A stretch of DNA of 64,000 nt from Neisseria elongata subsp. elongata (GTDB taxonomy: Bacteria; Pseudomonadota; Gammaproteobacteria; Burkholderiales; Neisseriaceae), in assembly GCF_900113545.1 (NCBI RefSeq), contig NZ_FOPS01000001.1, forward strand, positions 124,001 through 188,000. Reading direction: 5' to 3'. Below, piece by piece: positions 1 through 8,595 of this stretch (the first letter of the stretch is position 1; each line of letters opens with the position of its first letter). Below the pieces are notes generated by a model that was not told the DNA's origin, did not search any database, and saw only the letters and a list, made by a program, of their open reading frames with translations. Made by a program: the position numbers and the translations under genes.

Positions 1-94
1 CAATATTTCCCAGAAAATCGGATTTGCATCGTAAAAAGCCGAAAAGCTGAGGCGGCTCAAGCAATTCTGCAAAGTCGGGCAACATTTTGCCGGT

Positions 95-122
95 TTGAAT
101 TTAATCCGCTATGGTTTACAAT
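95..122 (+). promoter_or_regulatory. Probable promoter of queF-yhhQ
   Basis: A -35-like TTGAAT (95-100) and a -10-like TACAAT (117-122) are separated by 16 bases. The riboswitch and queF follow directly. The queC leader shares an AATCCGCTAT stretch at the same place, which suggests the two leaders have a common origin. Inferred from sequence only. Confidence 0.45.
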
Positions 123-139
123 CCGCCGCTTTGCAAACT

Positions 140-174
140 GTGGTTCGCAATCCTCCCACAATAAAAAACTAAGG
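140..174 (+). promoter_or_regulatory. preQ1-I riboswitch in the queF leader
   Basis: The stem GTGG (140-143) pairs with CCAC (156-159) around a TTCGCAA loop. It is followed by AATAAAAAACTAAGG, the A-rich tail that forms the pseudoknot in class I preQ1 riboswitches. The tail ends in AAGG, which also serves as the ribosome binding site for the ATG at 183. Bound preQ1 should therefore hide the ribosome binding site and block translation of queF-yhhQ. The match to the known class I pattern is close. Confidence 0.88.
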
Positions 175-182
175 AATTTTCT

Positions 183-656
183 ATGACGCGTTCTTCTGAA
201 GAGTTGCGGGGCATCACGCTGCTCGGCAATCAGCACACTCAATACAAAACCGAATATGCGCCGGAAGTTTTGGAAGCATTCGACAATAAGCATCCCGACA
301 ACGATTATTTCGTCAAATTCATCTGCCCCGAATTTACCAGCCTGTGCCCGATGACCGGGCAGCCGGATTTTGCCACCATACACATACGCTATATTCCGGG
401 GGAAAAAATGGTGGAAAGCAAATCCCTCAAGCTGTATTTGTTCAGCTTCCGCAATCACGGTGATTTCCACGAAGACTGCGTCAATATCATCATGAAGGAT
501 TTAATCGGACTGATGCAGCCGAAGTATATTGAAGTGTTCGGCGAATTTACCCCGCGCGGCGGTATTGCCATCCATCCGTTTGCCAATTACGGCCAGAAGG
601 AGACGGAATTCGAACAATTGGCACGTGAACGCCTGTTCAAGCACGATATGCTATGA
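183..656 (+). CDS. queF: NADPH-dependent 7-cyano-7-deazaguanine reductase (preQ0 reductase)
   Basis: QueF reduces preQ0 to preQ1 with NADPH in the cytoplasm, a step of queuosine biosynthesis for tRNA wobble positions. The 157-residue length fits the short unimodular QueF type. The nucleophile region [12 protein letters not shown] (about residues 52-63) contains the active-site Cys55 and Asp62, and the ESKSLKLYL segment (about 79-87) is the QueF motif with the substrate-binding Glu. The ATG sits 8 bases after AAGG of the riboswitch. The stop overlaps the start of yhhQ by 4 bases (ATGA), so the two genes are translationally coupled. Repression by preQ1 is expected from the leader. Confidence 0.96.
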   Translation: MTRSSEELRGITLLGNQHTQYKTEYAPEVLEAFDNKHPDNDYFVKFICPEFTSLCPMTGQPDFATIHIRYIPGEKMVESKSLKLYLFSFRNHGDFHEDCVNIIMKDLIGLMQPKYIEVFGEFTPRGGIAIHPFANYGQKETEFEQLARERLFKHDML

Positions 657-1330
657 ATGCGGATATACGCGAATTCAGCGTTTTGCAACAGCGAAAGGCG
701 TTGTTCTGGCTGGTTTTCTTTCATATCGCCGTAATTGCCGCGAGTAATTACCTGGTGCAGTTTCCCTTTACCGTTACCTTGCCCAACGGCTATGAGGTGC
801 ATTCCACTTGGGGTGCATTGAGTTTCCCGTTTATTTTTCTGGCCACCGATTTGACCGTCCGCATATTCGGCCGCAGGCCTGCGCGGCGGGTGGTTTTTTT
901 CTCCATGTTTCCCGCACTCCTGCTGTCGTATGCCATATCCGTCACTTTCCACCAAGGCATCTGGCAGGGGACGGCGGCATTGGCTGCGTTTGACGGTTTG
1001 GTATTCCGCATTGCCGCCGCCAGTTTTGCCGCCTACGCTGTGGGGCAGTTGCTCGATATTTTTGTCTTCGACCGTTTACGCCGTCTGAAAAAATGGTGGG
1101 TGGCACCGACAGCTTCCACTTTTGTCGGTAATGCGGTCGATACCCTGCTCTTCTTTGCGATTGCCTTCCATGCCGGTACGGATGCCTTTATGGCGGAAAA
1201 TTGGCCTCAGATTGCGGTTGTGGATTATTTGTTCAAACTGGTTATCTGTACGCTGTTTTTCCTTCCGGCATACGGGTTGATGCTGAATATATTGGTAAAG
1301 AAAATAACGGTGCTGCCCAGCGGGCGGTGA
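653..1330 (+). CDS. yhhQ: Queuosine precursor transporter, YhhQ family
   Basis: A 225-residue hydrophobic protein with about six membrane segments, of the YhhQ/QPTR family that imports preQ0 or preQ1 through the inner membrane. The family signature [12 protein letters not shown] lies at about residues 63-74, and the charged [11 protein letters not shown] loop follows. It overlaps queF by 4 bases, so one transcript under the preQ1-I riboswitch couples precursor uptake to reduction. Family membership rests on the sequence pattern and on the operon. Which precursor is carried cannot be told from sequence. Confidence 0.9.
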   Translation: MNADIREFSVLQQRKALFWLVFFHIAVIAASNYLVQFPFTVTLPNGYEVHSTWGALSFPFIFLATDLTVRIFGRRPARRVVFFSMFPALLLSYAISVTFHQGIWQGTAALAAFDGLVFRIAAASFAAYAVGQLLDIFVFDRLRRLKKWWVAPTASTFVGNAVDTLLFFAIAFHAGTDAFMAENWPQIAVVDYLFKLVICTLFFLPAYGLMLNILVKKITVLPSGR

Positions 1331-1390
1331 TGGTCGCGGTAATGTTTGCCGTCCCGGCCGCGATTGTCGGGCGGCGGTTTTATTAGGTTG

Positions 1391-2062
1391 ATGAATATGA
1401 TTAAGGCTGTTTTATTCGATCTCGACGGCACATTGGCCGATACCGCTTTGGACTTGGGCGGTGCATTGAATGTTTTGTTGCGCAGGCACGGCCTGCCGGA
1501 GAAAAGTATAGAAGATATCCGCCCCGTTGCCAGTCACGGCGCAGGCGGCTTGATTGGATTCGGCGCGGGCATAGGCAAGGAACATCCCGAATACGGCCGG
1601 TGGCGCGAGGAATATCTGGCCGAATACGAGCGTTGTTTTAACCGCGACACGGTTTTGTTCGACGGAGTCGATAAACTGATTGGCGAATTGAACCGACGCG
1701 GCCTGAAATGGGGCATTATCACCAACAAGCCGAAAAAGTTTACCGACCGTTTGGTACCGAAACTCGGCTTTTCTATCCCGCCGCAGACAGTGGTCAGCGG
1801 AGATACCTGCGACGAAGCCAAACCTTCGGTCAAACCCATGCTTTACGCCTGCGAACAAATCAATGTCCACCCGCAAGAGTGCCTTTATGTCGGCGATGCG
1901 GAGCGCGATATGGAGGCGGGCAGGAATGCGGGAATGAAAACCGTCTTAGCCTCGTGGGGATACATTGCCGAAAGCGATCGGACGGATACCTGGCCTGCCG
2001 ATTTTGTTGTCAAGATGCCGCTGGATATTTTGACTTTACCGCCTGTTGCAAGCCTTGCTTGA
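1391..2062 (+). CDS. gph: Phosphoglycolate phosphatase, HAD superfamily
   Basis: The product dephosphorylates 2-phosphoglycolate, a by-product of repair of oxidised DNA ends. HAD motifs are all visible: FDLDGTLADT (about residues 8-17, catalytic Asp pair), ITNKPKKF (motif II/III region, about 117-124) and YVGDAERDMEAG (motif IV, about 171-182). The ATG at 1391 places motif I at the normal distance from the N terminus; an in-frame ATG at 1346 would add an unlikely 15-residue leader. The 223-residue length is usual for Gph. HAD phosphatases of this class are hard to separate by substrate, so a related phosphatase role is possible. Confidence 0.85.
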   Translation: MNMIKAVLFDLDGTLADTALDLGGALNVLLRRHGLPEKSIEDIRPVASHGAGGLIGFGAGIGKEHPEYGRWREEYLAEYERCFNRDTVLFDGVDKLIGELNRRGLKWGIITNKPKKFTDRLVPKLGFSIPPQTVVSGDTCDEAKPSVKPMLYACEQINVHPQECLYVGDAERDMEAGRNAGMKTVLASWGYIAESDRTDTWPADFVVKMPLDILTLPPVASLA

Positions 2063-2085
2063 CCAGATAAACGGCAATAAGGAAA

Positions 2086-2116
2086 AGGCCGTCTGAAATA
2101 TGTTTTCAGACGGCCT
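2086..2116. terminator. Inverted DUS pair, bidirectional terminator
   Basis: AGGCCGTCTGAA and its reverse complement face each other across a 7-base loop between the convergent gph and sodB genes. Inverted DUS pairs commonly serve as Rho-independent terminators in Neisseria. Confidence 0.8.
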
Positions 2117-2134
2117 GTGTGCTTCAAATCAAGC

Positions 2135-2716
2135 TTAGGCGGCGAAACGGCGGGCAACTTCGTCCCAGTTTACGATTTCCCAGAAGCCGTTCAGATAGTT
2201 CGGACGGCTGTTGCGATAGTCGATGTAGTAGGCATGTTCCCATACGTCGCAAGTCAGCAAGGGGGTGTTGTCGCTGTTGAGGGGGGTGGCGGCGTTAGAG
2301 GTGGATACCAAATCCAATTCGCCGGCCGGCGTTTTAACCAACCATGCCCAGCCCGAACCGAAAGTACCGGCGGCACAGGTATCGAACGCTTTTTGGAAGG
2401 CTTCGAAGCTGCCCCATTTCGCATCAATGGCAGCGGCCAGTTCGCCGGAAGGCTTGCCTTGGCCTTTGGGGGTAAAGCCCAGCCAGTAGAAAGTATGGTT
2501 CCAGGTTTGTGCCGCATTGTTGAATACGCCGCCGGAAGATTTTTTAACGATTTCTTCCAAAGGGGCATTTTCAAATTCAGTGCCTTTGATTTGGTTGTTC
2601 AGATTGGTGATGTAGGTTTGATGGTGTTTGCCGTAGTGGTATTCCAAGGTTTCTTTGGACAAGTGCGGTTCCAAAGCATCCAAGGCATAAGGCAGTTCTG
2701 GCAGTTTGTGTTCCAT
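2135..2716 (-). CDS. sodB: Superoxide dismutase, iron type
   Basis: SodB converts superoxide to hydrogen peroxide and oxygen in the cytoplasm. The 193-residue protein starts [20 protein letters not shown]. The four metal ligands are visible: His in [10 protein letters not shown] (about residue 27), His in TWNHTFYW (about 74) and Asp and His in DVWEHAYY (about 157 and 161). The [11 protein letters not shown] sequence is the pattern of Fe-type enzymes rather than Mn-type. It is a single gene, ending against the DUS terminator shared with gph. Confidence 0.96.
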   Translation of the reverse strand: MEHKLPELPYALDALEPHLSKETLEYHYGKHHQTYITNLNNQIKGTEFENAPLEEIVKKSSGGVFNNAAQTWNHTFYWLGFTPKGQGKPSGELAAAIDAKWGSFEAFQKAFDTCAAGTFGSGWAWLVKTPAGELDLVSTSNAATPLNSDNTPLLTCDVWEHAYYIDYRNSRPNYLNGFWEIVNWDEVARRFAA

Positions 2717-2965
2717 GGTGATACTCCTGATATTTTTATTCGATTGATTGTGGCGGCCGATTCGTCCCGGCCGGAAAAGGCCGTCTGAAAGACAGAGGCT
2801 GAGCCGATTTTACCCGTTTCGGCATCGGAAACCAATTAAACTTTTATTTGCCCGCCATAGTATCGGTCTGATGGGAAAGTCGAAAAACTCAAGGCAGAAG
2901 CGGCAGCATCCGATGCGACAGCCCCGTTTTACCCTTTTCAGACGGCCTGAAACCTTTGTTTGTGG

Positions 2966-3142
2966 TTATTCGGATGGCTCACTGTCTTTTTTGGATACAG
3001 GCTGAGGTCCCAAGCCGAAACGCTTTTCATAATCTGACGCTTCTTTATGATCGCGCTCCTCCATACCGAAAGCGCTCGCATTGACCCAAATCACTAAAAC
3101 GGCCACGATAATTGAAAATACAGAAATAATTGCCCAAAACAT
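2966..3142 (-). CDS. Small single-pass membrane protein, 58 residues
   Basis: An ORF of 58 codons starting MFWAIISVFSIIVAVLVIWV, one membrane segment at about residues 3-20. A charged tail follows with GMEERDHKEASDYEKRFG. The short, strongly charged soluble part and clean hydrophobic helix argue for a real protein, and it lies alone in the gap between sodB and queC. I do not recognise a named family. A small subunit or assembly factor of a respiratory complex would have this look, but that is only a guess. Confidence 0.65.
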   Translation of the reverse strand: MFWAIISVFSIIVAVLVIWVNASAFGMEERDHKEASDYEKRFGLGPQPVSKKDSEPSE

Positions 3143-3191
3143 TGTTTTTCACTCTTGATTTCGTTATTGGAAGGCCGGCATTCTACGCCGA

Positions 3192-3221
3192 TTAACAGCG
3201 ATGTACCAAATCCGCTATAAT
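3192..3221 (+). promoter_or_regulatory. Probable promoter of queC
   Basis: TTAACA (3192-3197) and a consensus TATAAT (3216-3221) are 18 bases apart. Transcription would begin near 3228, just before the preQ1-I aptamer. Confidence 0.55.
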
Positions 3222-3240
3222 CCATCGATTTACACCAACC

Positions 3241-3278
3241 ACGCGGTTCGCAAACCTCCCGCGTTACCAAAACTAGGA
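3241..3278 (+). promoter_or_regulatory. preQ1-I riboswitch in the queC leader
   Basis: ACGCGG (3241-3246) can pair with CCCGCGT (3258-3264) around a TTCGCAAA loop. TACCAAAACTAGGA follows as the A-rich pseudoknot tail carrying the ribosome binding site, just before the ATG at 3285. The loop and tail match those of the queF leader, with different stem bases that keep pairing. This covariation between the two leaders supports a real aptamer. Confidence 0.85.
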
Positions 3279-3284
3279 TTCACC

Positions 3285-3944
3285 ATGCAAAACCCACAAG
3301 CCTTGGTCATCTTCTCCGGCGGTCAAGATTCCACCACCTGCCTGATTCAGGCGATTCAAACCTACGGGCGCGAAAACGTTCAAGCCATTACCTTCCAATA
3401 CGGACAACGCCACGCCGTCGAGCTGGAACGCGCCCGCTGGATTGCGCAGGATTTGGGCGTCAAACAAACCGTACTCGACTTGAGTCTGATGCAGCAGATT
3501 ACGCACAACGCCCTGATGGACGACACCGCCGCCATCGAAACCGCTTCAGACGGCCTGCCCAATACCTTCGTGGACGGACGCAACGCCTTGTTCCTGCTCT
3601 ACGCCGCCATCTACGCCAAAGGACAAGGCATCAAACACATCATCGCAGGCGTGTGCGAAACCGACTTTTCCGGCTATCCCGACTGCCGCGACGTGTTCGT
3701 CAAATCCATGAACGTTACCCTCAATCTGGCGATGGACTACGCCTTCCAAATCCACACCCCGCTGATGTACCTGACCAAAGCGCAAACCTGGGCGCTGGCG
3801 GACGAAATGGGCGCGCTGGACTACATCCGCGAGCAGACCCACACCTGCTACAACGGCATCGTCGGCGGCTGCCACGAATGCCCGAGCTGCGTGTTGCGCG
3901 AGCGCGGACTGGCGGAATATTTGGAAAGCCAAAAGGCCGTCTGA
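3285..3944 (+). CDS. queC: 7-cyano-7-deazaguanine synthase
   Basis: QueC makes preQ0 from 7-carboxy-7-deazaguanine, ammonia and ATP, the step before QueF. The PP-loop SGGQDSTTC lies at about residues 11-19. Four zinc-binding cysteines are at the C terminus in [20 protein letters not shown] (about 187-206). The 219-residue length is normal. The ATG at 3285 directly follows the riboswitch ribosome binding site; the longer frame from 3201 would run through the aptamer. A DUS overlaps the stop codon. Confidence 0.96.
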   Translation: MQNPQALVIFSGGQDSTTCLIQAIQTYGRENVQAITFQYGQRHAVELERARWIAQDLGVKQTVLDLSLMQQITHNALMDDTAAIETASDGLPNTFVDGRNALFLLYAAIYAKGQGIKHIIAGVCETDFSGYPDCRDVFVKSMNVTLNLAMDYAFQIHTPLMYLTKAQTWALADEMGALDYIREQTHTCYNGIVGGCHECPSCVLRERGLAEYLESQKAV

Positions 3945-4389
3945 AAAATAAACGGCTGCAAGCCGCATATGTCTCAATTACATTATGAAATACTCAATAA
4001 AAAACATATTGTTAAATATTTATATAATCAGACAAGGCGGCGTTATCAGGGCTTGCAGTCGATTTATTATTCCTAAAAACAAGAAGCAAAAGGGCAGAAA
4101 AAGGATATTTTTCAAAGCCCAATCATCGGCTTCGTTATATCGGGCTCAAAGAAACAATGTATGGGATTGTTGCATTTTGTCCCGCAAACAAACTGCCGGC
4201 CCAAAATATCCGCAGCACGGGATAATTTTGTTTGCCCCCAAGGCTTATCAACCAATATAATGAGCGGTTTTTTAGAACACCTTACGCAGCCCGTTCGTAC
4301 CGGAAGGATACCCAACCTGTGCGACCGACCCGTATCCACCTCTTCGAGTTCCGTTCCAGCCGGTATCGAGTTTCTTTGGAGCATTAAAG
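3945..4389. other. Intergenic region upstream of potG
   Basis: About 445 bases without a supportable gene. It begins with a DUS (after queC) and an AT-rich stretch, and contains one candidate promoter for potG, listed separately. Short ORFs in all frames lack ribosome binding sites and resemble no protein I know. Confidence 0.6.
4232..4261 (+). promoter_or_regulatory. Candidate promoter of potGHI
   Basis: TTGCCC (4232-4237) and consensus TATAAT (4256-4261) are 18 bases apart, about 130 bases before the potG start. The -10 is strong, the -35 weak. Confidence 0.45.
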
Positions 4390-5508
4390 ATGACCACAGA
4401 ACCCGCCGCCCAGCCCTATCTGCAAATCAAAGGCCTGGTTAAAAAATTCGGCAGCACTTTTGCCGTCCGCCAAATCAATCTTGACATCCAACAGCATGAA
4501 ATTTTCGCCTTACTGGGCAGTTCCGGCAGCGGAAAATCAACCCTGCTGCGCATGCTGGCCGGCATGGAAACCCCGAGTGAAGGCAGCATCATCCTGGACG
4601 GCCAGGATATTACCGCCCTCGCCCCCTATGAGCGTCCGATCAACATGATGTTCCAAAGCTACGCCCTCTTCCCCCATATGACGGTTGAGCAGAACATCGC
4701 ATTCGGTTTGAAACAAGATAAATTGCCTGCCGATGAAATCAATGTGCGGGTCGAAGAAATGCTCCGCCTGGTGCAAATGACCAAATACGCCAAACGCAAG
4801 CCGCACCAACTCTCAGGCGGCCAGCAACAGCGTGTGGCACTCGCACGTTCCCTGGCCAAGCGTCCGAAGCTGCTGCTGTTGGACGAACCTTTGGGTGCAT
4901 TGGATAAAAAACTGCGCCAGCAAACCCAGCTTGAACTGGTCAATACTTTGGAAAAAGTGGGTGTAACCTGCATCATGGTTACCCATGACCAAGAAGAAGC
5001 CATGACCATGGCTACCCGTGTGGCGATTATGTCCGACGGTGAGCTGCAACAAGTGGATACACCAAGCAATATCTATGATTATCCCAACAGCCGCTTTACC
5101 GCCGAATTTATCGGCGAAACCAATATTTTTGAAGGGAAAGTAGTGCACAAAGACGAAGGGCATGCCCTAATCGAATGTGACGAACTGCCCAGCAAAATCT
5201 ACACCGACCAAAAATTCGACGGAAAAGTCGATCAAACCATTTGGGTCAGCATCCGTCCAGAAGATATTGATTTACATAAAGAAAAACCCGCTCACCGCGA
5301 TACCTACAACTGGGCGAAAGGCACGGTAAAAGAAATTGCGTACTTAGGTAGCTTCGCGATTTATCACGTACAAATGCAGAGCGGCCGCATCATCAAAAGC
5401 CAAGTGCCTGCCCCTTACTGGTATGTGCGCAACATTACGCCGCCTACTTGGGGTGATGAAGTGTACCTCGACTGGCCGGAAAACCAGCCTACCCCCCTAA
5501 CCCGCTAG
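4390..5508 (+). CDS. potG: Polyamine ABC transporter ATP-binding protein
   Basis: This is the ATPase of a putrescine or spermidine importer, on the cytoplasmic face of the inner membrane. Walker [10 protein letters not shown] lies at about residues 45-53, the Q-loop at [12 protein letters not shown] (about 95-106), the ABC signature [12 protein letters not shown] at about 143-154, Walker B LLLLDEP at about 163-169, and the switch His in VTHDQEEA at about 202. A TOBE domain follows (about 290-365). The 372-residue length fits PotA/PotG. It is followed by two permeases, giving the potGHI order. No binding-protein gene lies in the window, so PotF/PotD must be encoded elsewhere. Confidence 0.9.
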   Translation: MTTEPAAQPYLQIKGLVKKFGSTFAVRQINLDIQQHEIFALLGSSGSGKSTLLRMLAGMETPSEGSIILDGQDITALAPYERPINMMFQSYALFPHMTVEQNIAFGLKQDKLPADEINVRVEEMLRLVQMTKYAKRKPHQLSGGQQQRVALARSLAKRPKLLLLDEPLGALDKKLRQQTQLELVNTLEKVGVTCIMVTHDQEEAMTMATRVAIMSDGELQQVDTPSNIYDYPNSRFTAEFIGETNIFEGKVVHKDEGHALIECDELPSKIYTDQKFDGKVDQTIWVSIRPEDIDLHKEKPAHRDTYNWAKGTVKEIAYLGSFAIYHVQMQSGRIIKSQVPAPYWYVRNITPPTWGDEVYLDWPENQPTPLTR

Positions 5509-5521
5509 GAGGCCGTCTGAA

Positions 5522-6496
5522 ATGTCCGTCAATATCAAACGCCGTCTGCGACCGGGACGGAAATTGGTTATCGGCATCCCATATGTTTGGTTGCTGCTGC
5601 TGTTTTTAATACCTTTTTTCATCGTCCTGAAAATCAGCTTCGCCGAGCAGGATATTAAAATCCCGCCGTATACCGATTTGTTTGTAACCGATCCGGAAAC
5701 AGGAAAGCAGACTCTGCATATCGTTATGCAGAATTATAAAGAAATCTTCCAGAATTTCGGCGGCACACTGTCGCAAATGCTAGGGCTGTCGCCTGCTGAC
5801 GGCGATAGCAATATGTATCTGCGAACCTATTGGTCGTCGCTGAAGACAGCCTTCGTTACCACCCTAATCTGCCTTTTGCTCGGCTATCCGATGGCTTATG
5901 CCATTTCGCGTGCCAAACCGGCCTACCGGAACGGCCTGCTGCTGGCGATTATGCTGCCTTTCTGGACTTCCTTCCTGCTGCGTGTTTACGCTTGGATGGG
6001 GTTGCTTACTTCTAACGGCATCATTAACCACCTGCTGATCAAGTACGGCATCATCGACGAACCGCTGAATATGTTCTACAACGCCTTTTCACTCCAGCTG
6101 GTGATGGTTTACGCCTACCTGCCGTTTATGATCCTGCCGCTTTACACCCAACTGATCAAACTCGATGGCAGGTTGCTGGAAGCCGCCTCCGACTTGGGTG
6201 CCGGCCCGATTAAAACCTTCTTCTCCATTACCCTGCCCCTGTCGAAAACCGGCATCGTCGCAGGATCGATGTTGGTTTTCGTTCCGGCTGTGGGTGAGTT
6301 CGTTATTCCGGACTTGGTTGGCGGCTCGGATAATCTCATGATTGGCAAAGTATTGTGGATGACTTTCTTTGAGCAGAATAACTGGCCTTTGGCCTCCGCC
6401 TTGGCTGTGGTTATGGTGCTGTTGCTGGTCGTACCGATTACCTTCTACCACCGTTATGAAAACCGCCAATTGGAAGAAGGAGGGAAAAATGGCTAA
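5522..6496 (+). CDS. potH: Polyamine ABC transporter permease
   Basis: The first of two permeases, 324 residues, with six predicted membrane helices. The EAA loop that docks with the ATPase is EAASDLGAGPIKTFFSITLP (about residues 220-239). The N-terminal periplasmic insert between helices 1 and 2 (about 45-100) is characteristic of PotH. Translation starts directly behind a DUS: AGGAGG (5507-5512) overlaps AGGCCGTCTGAA (5510-5521) and the ATG follows at once. It overlaps potI by 8 bases. Confidence 0.9.
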   Translation: MSVNIKRRLRPGRKLVIGIPYVWLLLLFLIPFFIVLKISFAEQDIKIPPYTDLFVTDPETGKQTLHIVMQNYKEIFQNFGGTLSQMLGLSPADGDSNMYLRTYWSSLKTAFVTTLICLLLGYPMAYAISRAKPAYRNGLLLAIMLPFWTSFLLRVYAWMGLLTSNGIINHLLIKYGIIDEPLNMFYNAFSLQLVMVYAYLPFMILPLYTQLIKLDGRLLEAASDLGAGPIKTFFSITLPLSKTGIVAGSMLVFVPAVGEFVIPDLVGGSDNLMIGKVLWMTFFEQNNWPLASALAVVMVLLLVVPITFYHRYENRQLEEGGKNG

Positions 6497-7382
6497 CAAA
6501 CAGAAATTGTCTTGGTTTTTAAAAGCAATGCTTTTCCTCGGCCTGGCTTTTCTCTACATCCCTTTGATTGTATTGGTAGTCTACTCCTTCAACGATTCGA
6601 AGCTCGTTACCATCTGGGGCGGTTTTTCCACCAAATGGTATGCCAAGCTGCTGAATAACGACCAAATCTTGGAGGCCGCATGGCTGTCGCTCCGCATAGC
6701 CGTTGTCTCCTCCTTGGCAGCTACAGTACTCGGTACTTTAGCCGGTTATGCATTGGCTCGGATTAAACGTTTCCGCGGCAGCACCTTGTTTGCCGGCATG
6801 GTATCGGCACCCATGGTTATGCCCGACGTGATTACTGGCCTGTCGATGCTGCTGCTGATCATCCAAGTGCAAACCATGTTGCAAGGCATTTTCGGAAACA
6901 CTTCTTCGTTCGGCAACGGCTTTTTTACCATCTTCCTCGGCCATGCCACCCTATGTATGGCTTACATCACCGTTGTCATCCGTGCCCGTCTGGCCGAGCT
7001 TGACCAGTCTTTGGAAGAGGCGGCTATGGATCTGGGTGCGCGCCCGCTGAAAATTTTTTTCGTGATTACCCTGCCGCTGATTATGCCGGCCATAGTTTCC
7101 GGCTTCCTGCTCGGCGTTACCTTGTCGCTGGATGATTTGGTGATTACCTCTTTCTTGTCCGGTCCCGGCTCATCCACACTGCCGCAAGTGATTTTCTCCA
7201 AAATCAAACTCGGACTTGATCCGCAAATGAACGTGTTGGCCACCATCATCATTGCAATCGTCGGCACTTTGGTTATCATCATGAACTGGTATATGATGCG
7301 TCAGACCACCCGACGCGAACGTGAGGCTGCCGAGGCAGAACGGCAAGAGAGGCTAGCAATGGAACAAGTCATCCATCATTGA
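6489..7382 (+). CDS. potI: Polyamine ABC transporter permease
   Basis: The second permease, 297 residues, with six predicted helices and an EAA loop EEAAMDLGARPLKIFFVITL (about residues 177-196). It pairs with PotH in the membrane. The ATG at 6489 follows GGAGGG and lies inside the last codons of potH, so the two permeases are made at a coupled rate. A longer upstream frame from 6369 runs inside potH and is not the start. The C-terminal tail is rich in Arg and Glu (about 275-292). The operon ends at the DUS terminator downstream. Confidence 0.9.
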   Translation: MANKQKLSWFLKAMLFLGLAFLYIPLIVLVVYSFNDSKLVTIWGGFSTKWYAKLLNNDQILEAAWLSLRIAVVSSLAATVLGTLAGYALARIKRFRGSTLFAGMVSAPMVMPDVITGLSMLLLIIQVQTMLQGIFGNTSSFGNGFFTIFLGHATLCMAYITVVIRARLAELDQSLEEAAMDLGARPLKIFFVITLPLIMPAIVSGFLLGVTLSLDDLVITSFLSGPGSSTLPQVIFSKIKLGLDPQMNVLATIIIAIVGTLVIIMNWYMMRQTTRREREAAEAERQERLAMEQVIHH

Positions 7383-7410
7383 TGCAGACAGTCAAATAAG
7401 CATATAGTAG

Positions 7411-7466
7411 AGGCCGTCTGAAAACCATTGTCCGTATCCCGGCATATGTTTTCAGACGGCCTTTTT
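7411..7466 (+). terminator. Inverted DUS pair, terminator of potGHI
   Basis: AGGCCGTCTGAAAAC (7411-7425) and GTTTTCAGACGGCCT pair across a 26-base loop and are followed by TTTTT. Confidence 0.75.
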
Positions 7467-7520
7467 GAAAAACAAAAAACGACCTCATACGGTCATCAAC
7501 TTTCACTTAAAACCATCCCC

Positions 7521-8153
7521 ATGAATTCAAACAACGATTTTCAAGCCATTTTAAAAGACCTTGGAAAACAGGCGCGGAAAACAGCGGAAAAACAGGTCGC
7601 AAAACAGCAGGCGGTGCAAAGCGAACAAAATAAGCAAATAGATTTTTCGGCCATGATGGCCGATGTCAAACCCCTGAAAAGCGGCAGCGGCCGTTATGAG
7701 CAACCGCGCGATTTATCCCCTATCAAACCGCGCCCCAAAGACGATGGAAAATCTTTGGAAGACGGCTACTTTTATATCGGGGACGGGCAATGGCTCGACA
7801 TCCCCTCTTCATTCAGCAAAAACGGGCGCGGTCAAAACGACATCAAACGCCTGCAAAGCGGCTATTACCCTGTTGTTGCCGATGTCGACCTGCACGGCTA
7901 CACACAAGAAGAAGCCCAACAGGTATTGAACGAATTTATTGCTTTCGTCCAACGGCGGGGGGTATGCGGGGAAATTATCCATGGTAGCGGATTGGGTTCC
8001 TCCGGGTATCAGCCAAAGTTGAAAAACCTGGTCCGTCGTTGGCTGATGATGCATCCCGACGTTTTGGCCTACGCCGAACCGCATAAAAATAATGACGGCG
8101 CAGTCCTCATCCTACTCAAGCGGCAGCGGAAAACAGATGAGTCGGCAGACTGA
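7521..8153 (+). CDS. Smr domain protein
   Basis: A 210-residue protein whose C-terminal half is an Smr domain (about residues 110-200). Its motifs are VDLHGYTQEEA (about 118-128) and the glycine-rich HGSGLGS (about 150-156). Free-standing Smr proteins of this build (SmrA/YdaL type) bind nucleic acid and some nick it. The N-terminal half is charged and probably flexible. The ATG at 7521 is preferred over an in-frame one at 7428, because the upstream stretch covers the DUS terminator of potI. It is a single gene. Confidence 0.85.
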   Translation: MNSNNDFQAILKDLGKQARKTAEKQVAKQQAVQSEQNKQIDFSAMMADVKPLKSGSGRYEQPRDLSPIKPRPKDDGKSLEDGYFYIGDGQWLDIPSSFSKNGRGQNDIKRLQSGYYPVVADVDLHGYTQEEAQQVLNEFIAFVQRRGVCGEIIHGSGLGSSGYQPKLKNLVRRWLMMHPDVLAYAEPHKNNDGAVLILLKRQRKTDESAD

Positions 8154-8595
8154 CTCTTTACTTTTTTTAACCTTAAAAGGCCGTCTGAAAGCATCTTTAG
8201 CGCATCGGCGGTAAATTTTCTTTTTTGATTTATTTATTCTTTATCGAACAATAACCGGACTGTATTTCAGCTATCGGAAGTTTGAAAAAGAAAAAATACC
8301 CTCTTTGCTGCGGTATGCTTTTTTGATTCCGCACAAATATGGCCCATGACGGTTTGCAAGCCCTGCCGATAACTGATAGCATTTCGGCGCGAAAATGTAT
8401 CGCCAAAAAACGCTTTACAACCGTTTCAAAAACTTTGTTTAACAAGCTTTTGAAAGCTATACATATTACTTCAATCAACCCCCTGTTCGTCCGTTTTTCG
8501 GCCGTTAGGGAAAATTTCAGACGGCCTCCATGTCCGCAAACTCAACATCGCGGCGTTGTGCCGTGTTCCGTAACTCTCCACTGAAGGGATTATCC
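8154..8595. other. Intergenic region upstream of aceE
   Basis: About 440 bases with no gene. It holds a DUS near 8178, an AT-rich stretch, the candidate aceE promoter and a second DUS (reverse) at about 8516-8527. A regulator binding site may lie here, but I recognise none. Confidence 0.6.
8435..8463 (+). promoter_or_regulatory. Candidate promoter of the aceE operon
   Basis: TTGTTT (8435-8440) and TATACA (8458-8463) are separated by 17 bases in the AT-rich leader, about 130 bases before aceE. Confidence 0.5.

Noticed and set aside
3945-4389. Short ORFs of 90 codons upstream of potG
   Set aside because: Overlapping frames on both strands, no ribosome binding site, no recognisable protein; treated as intergenic.
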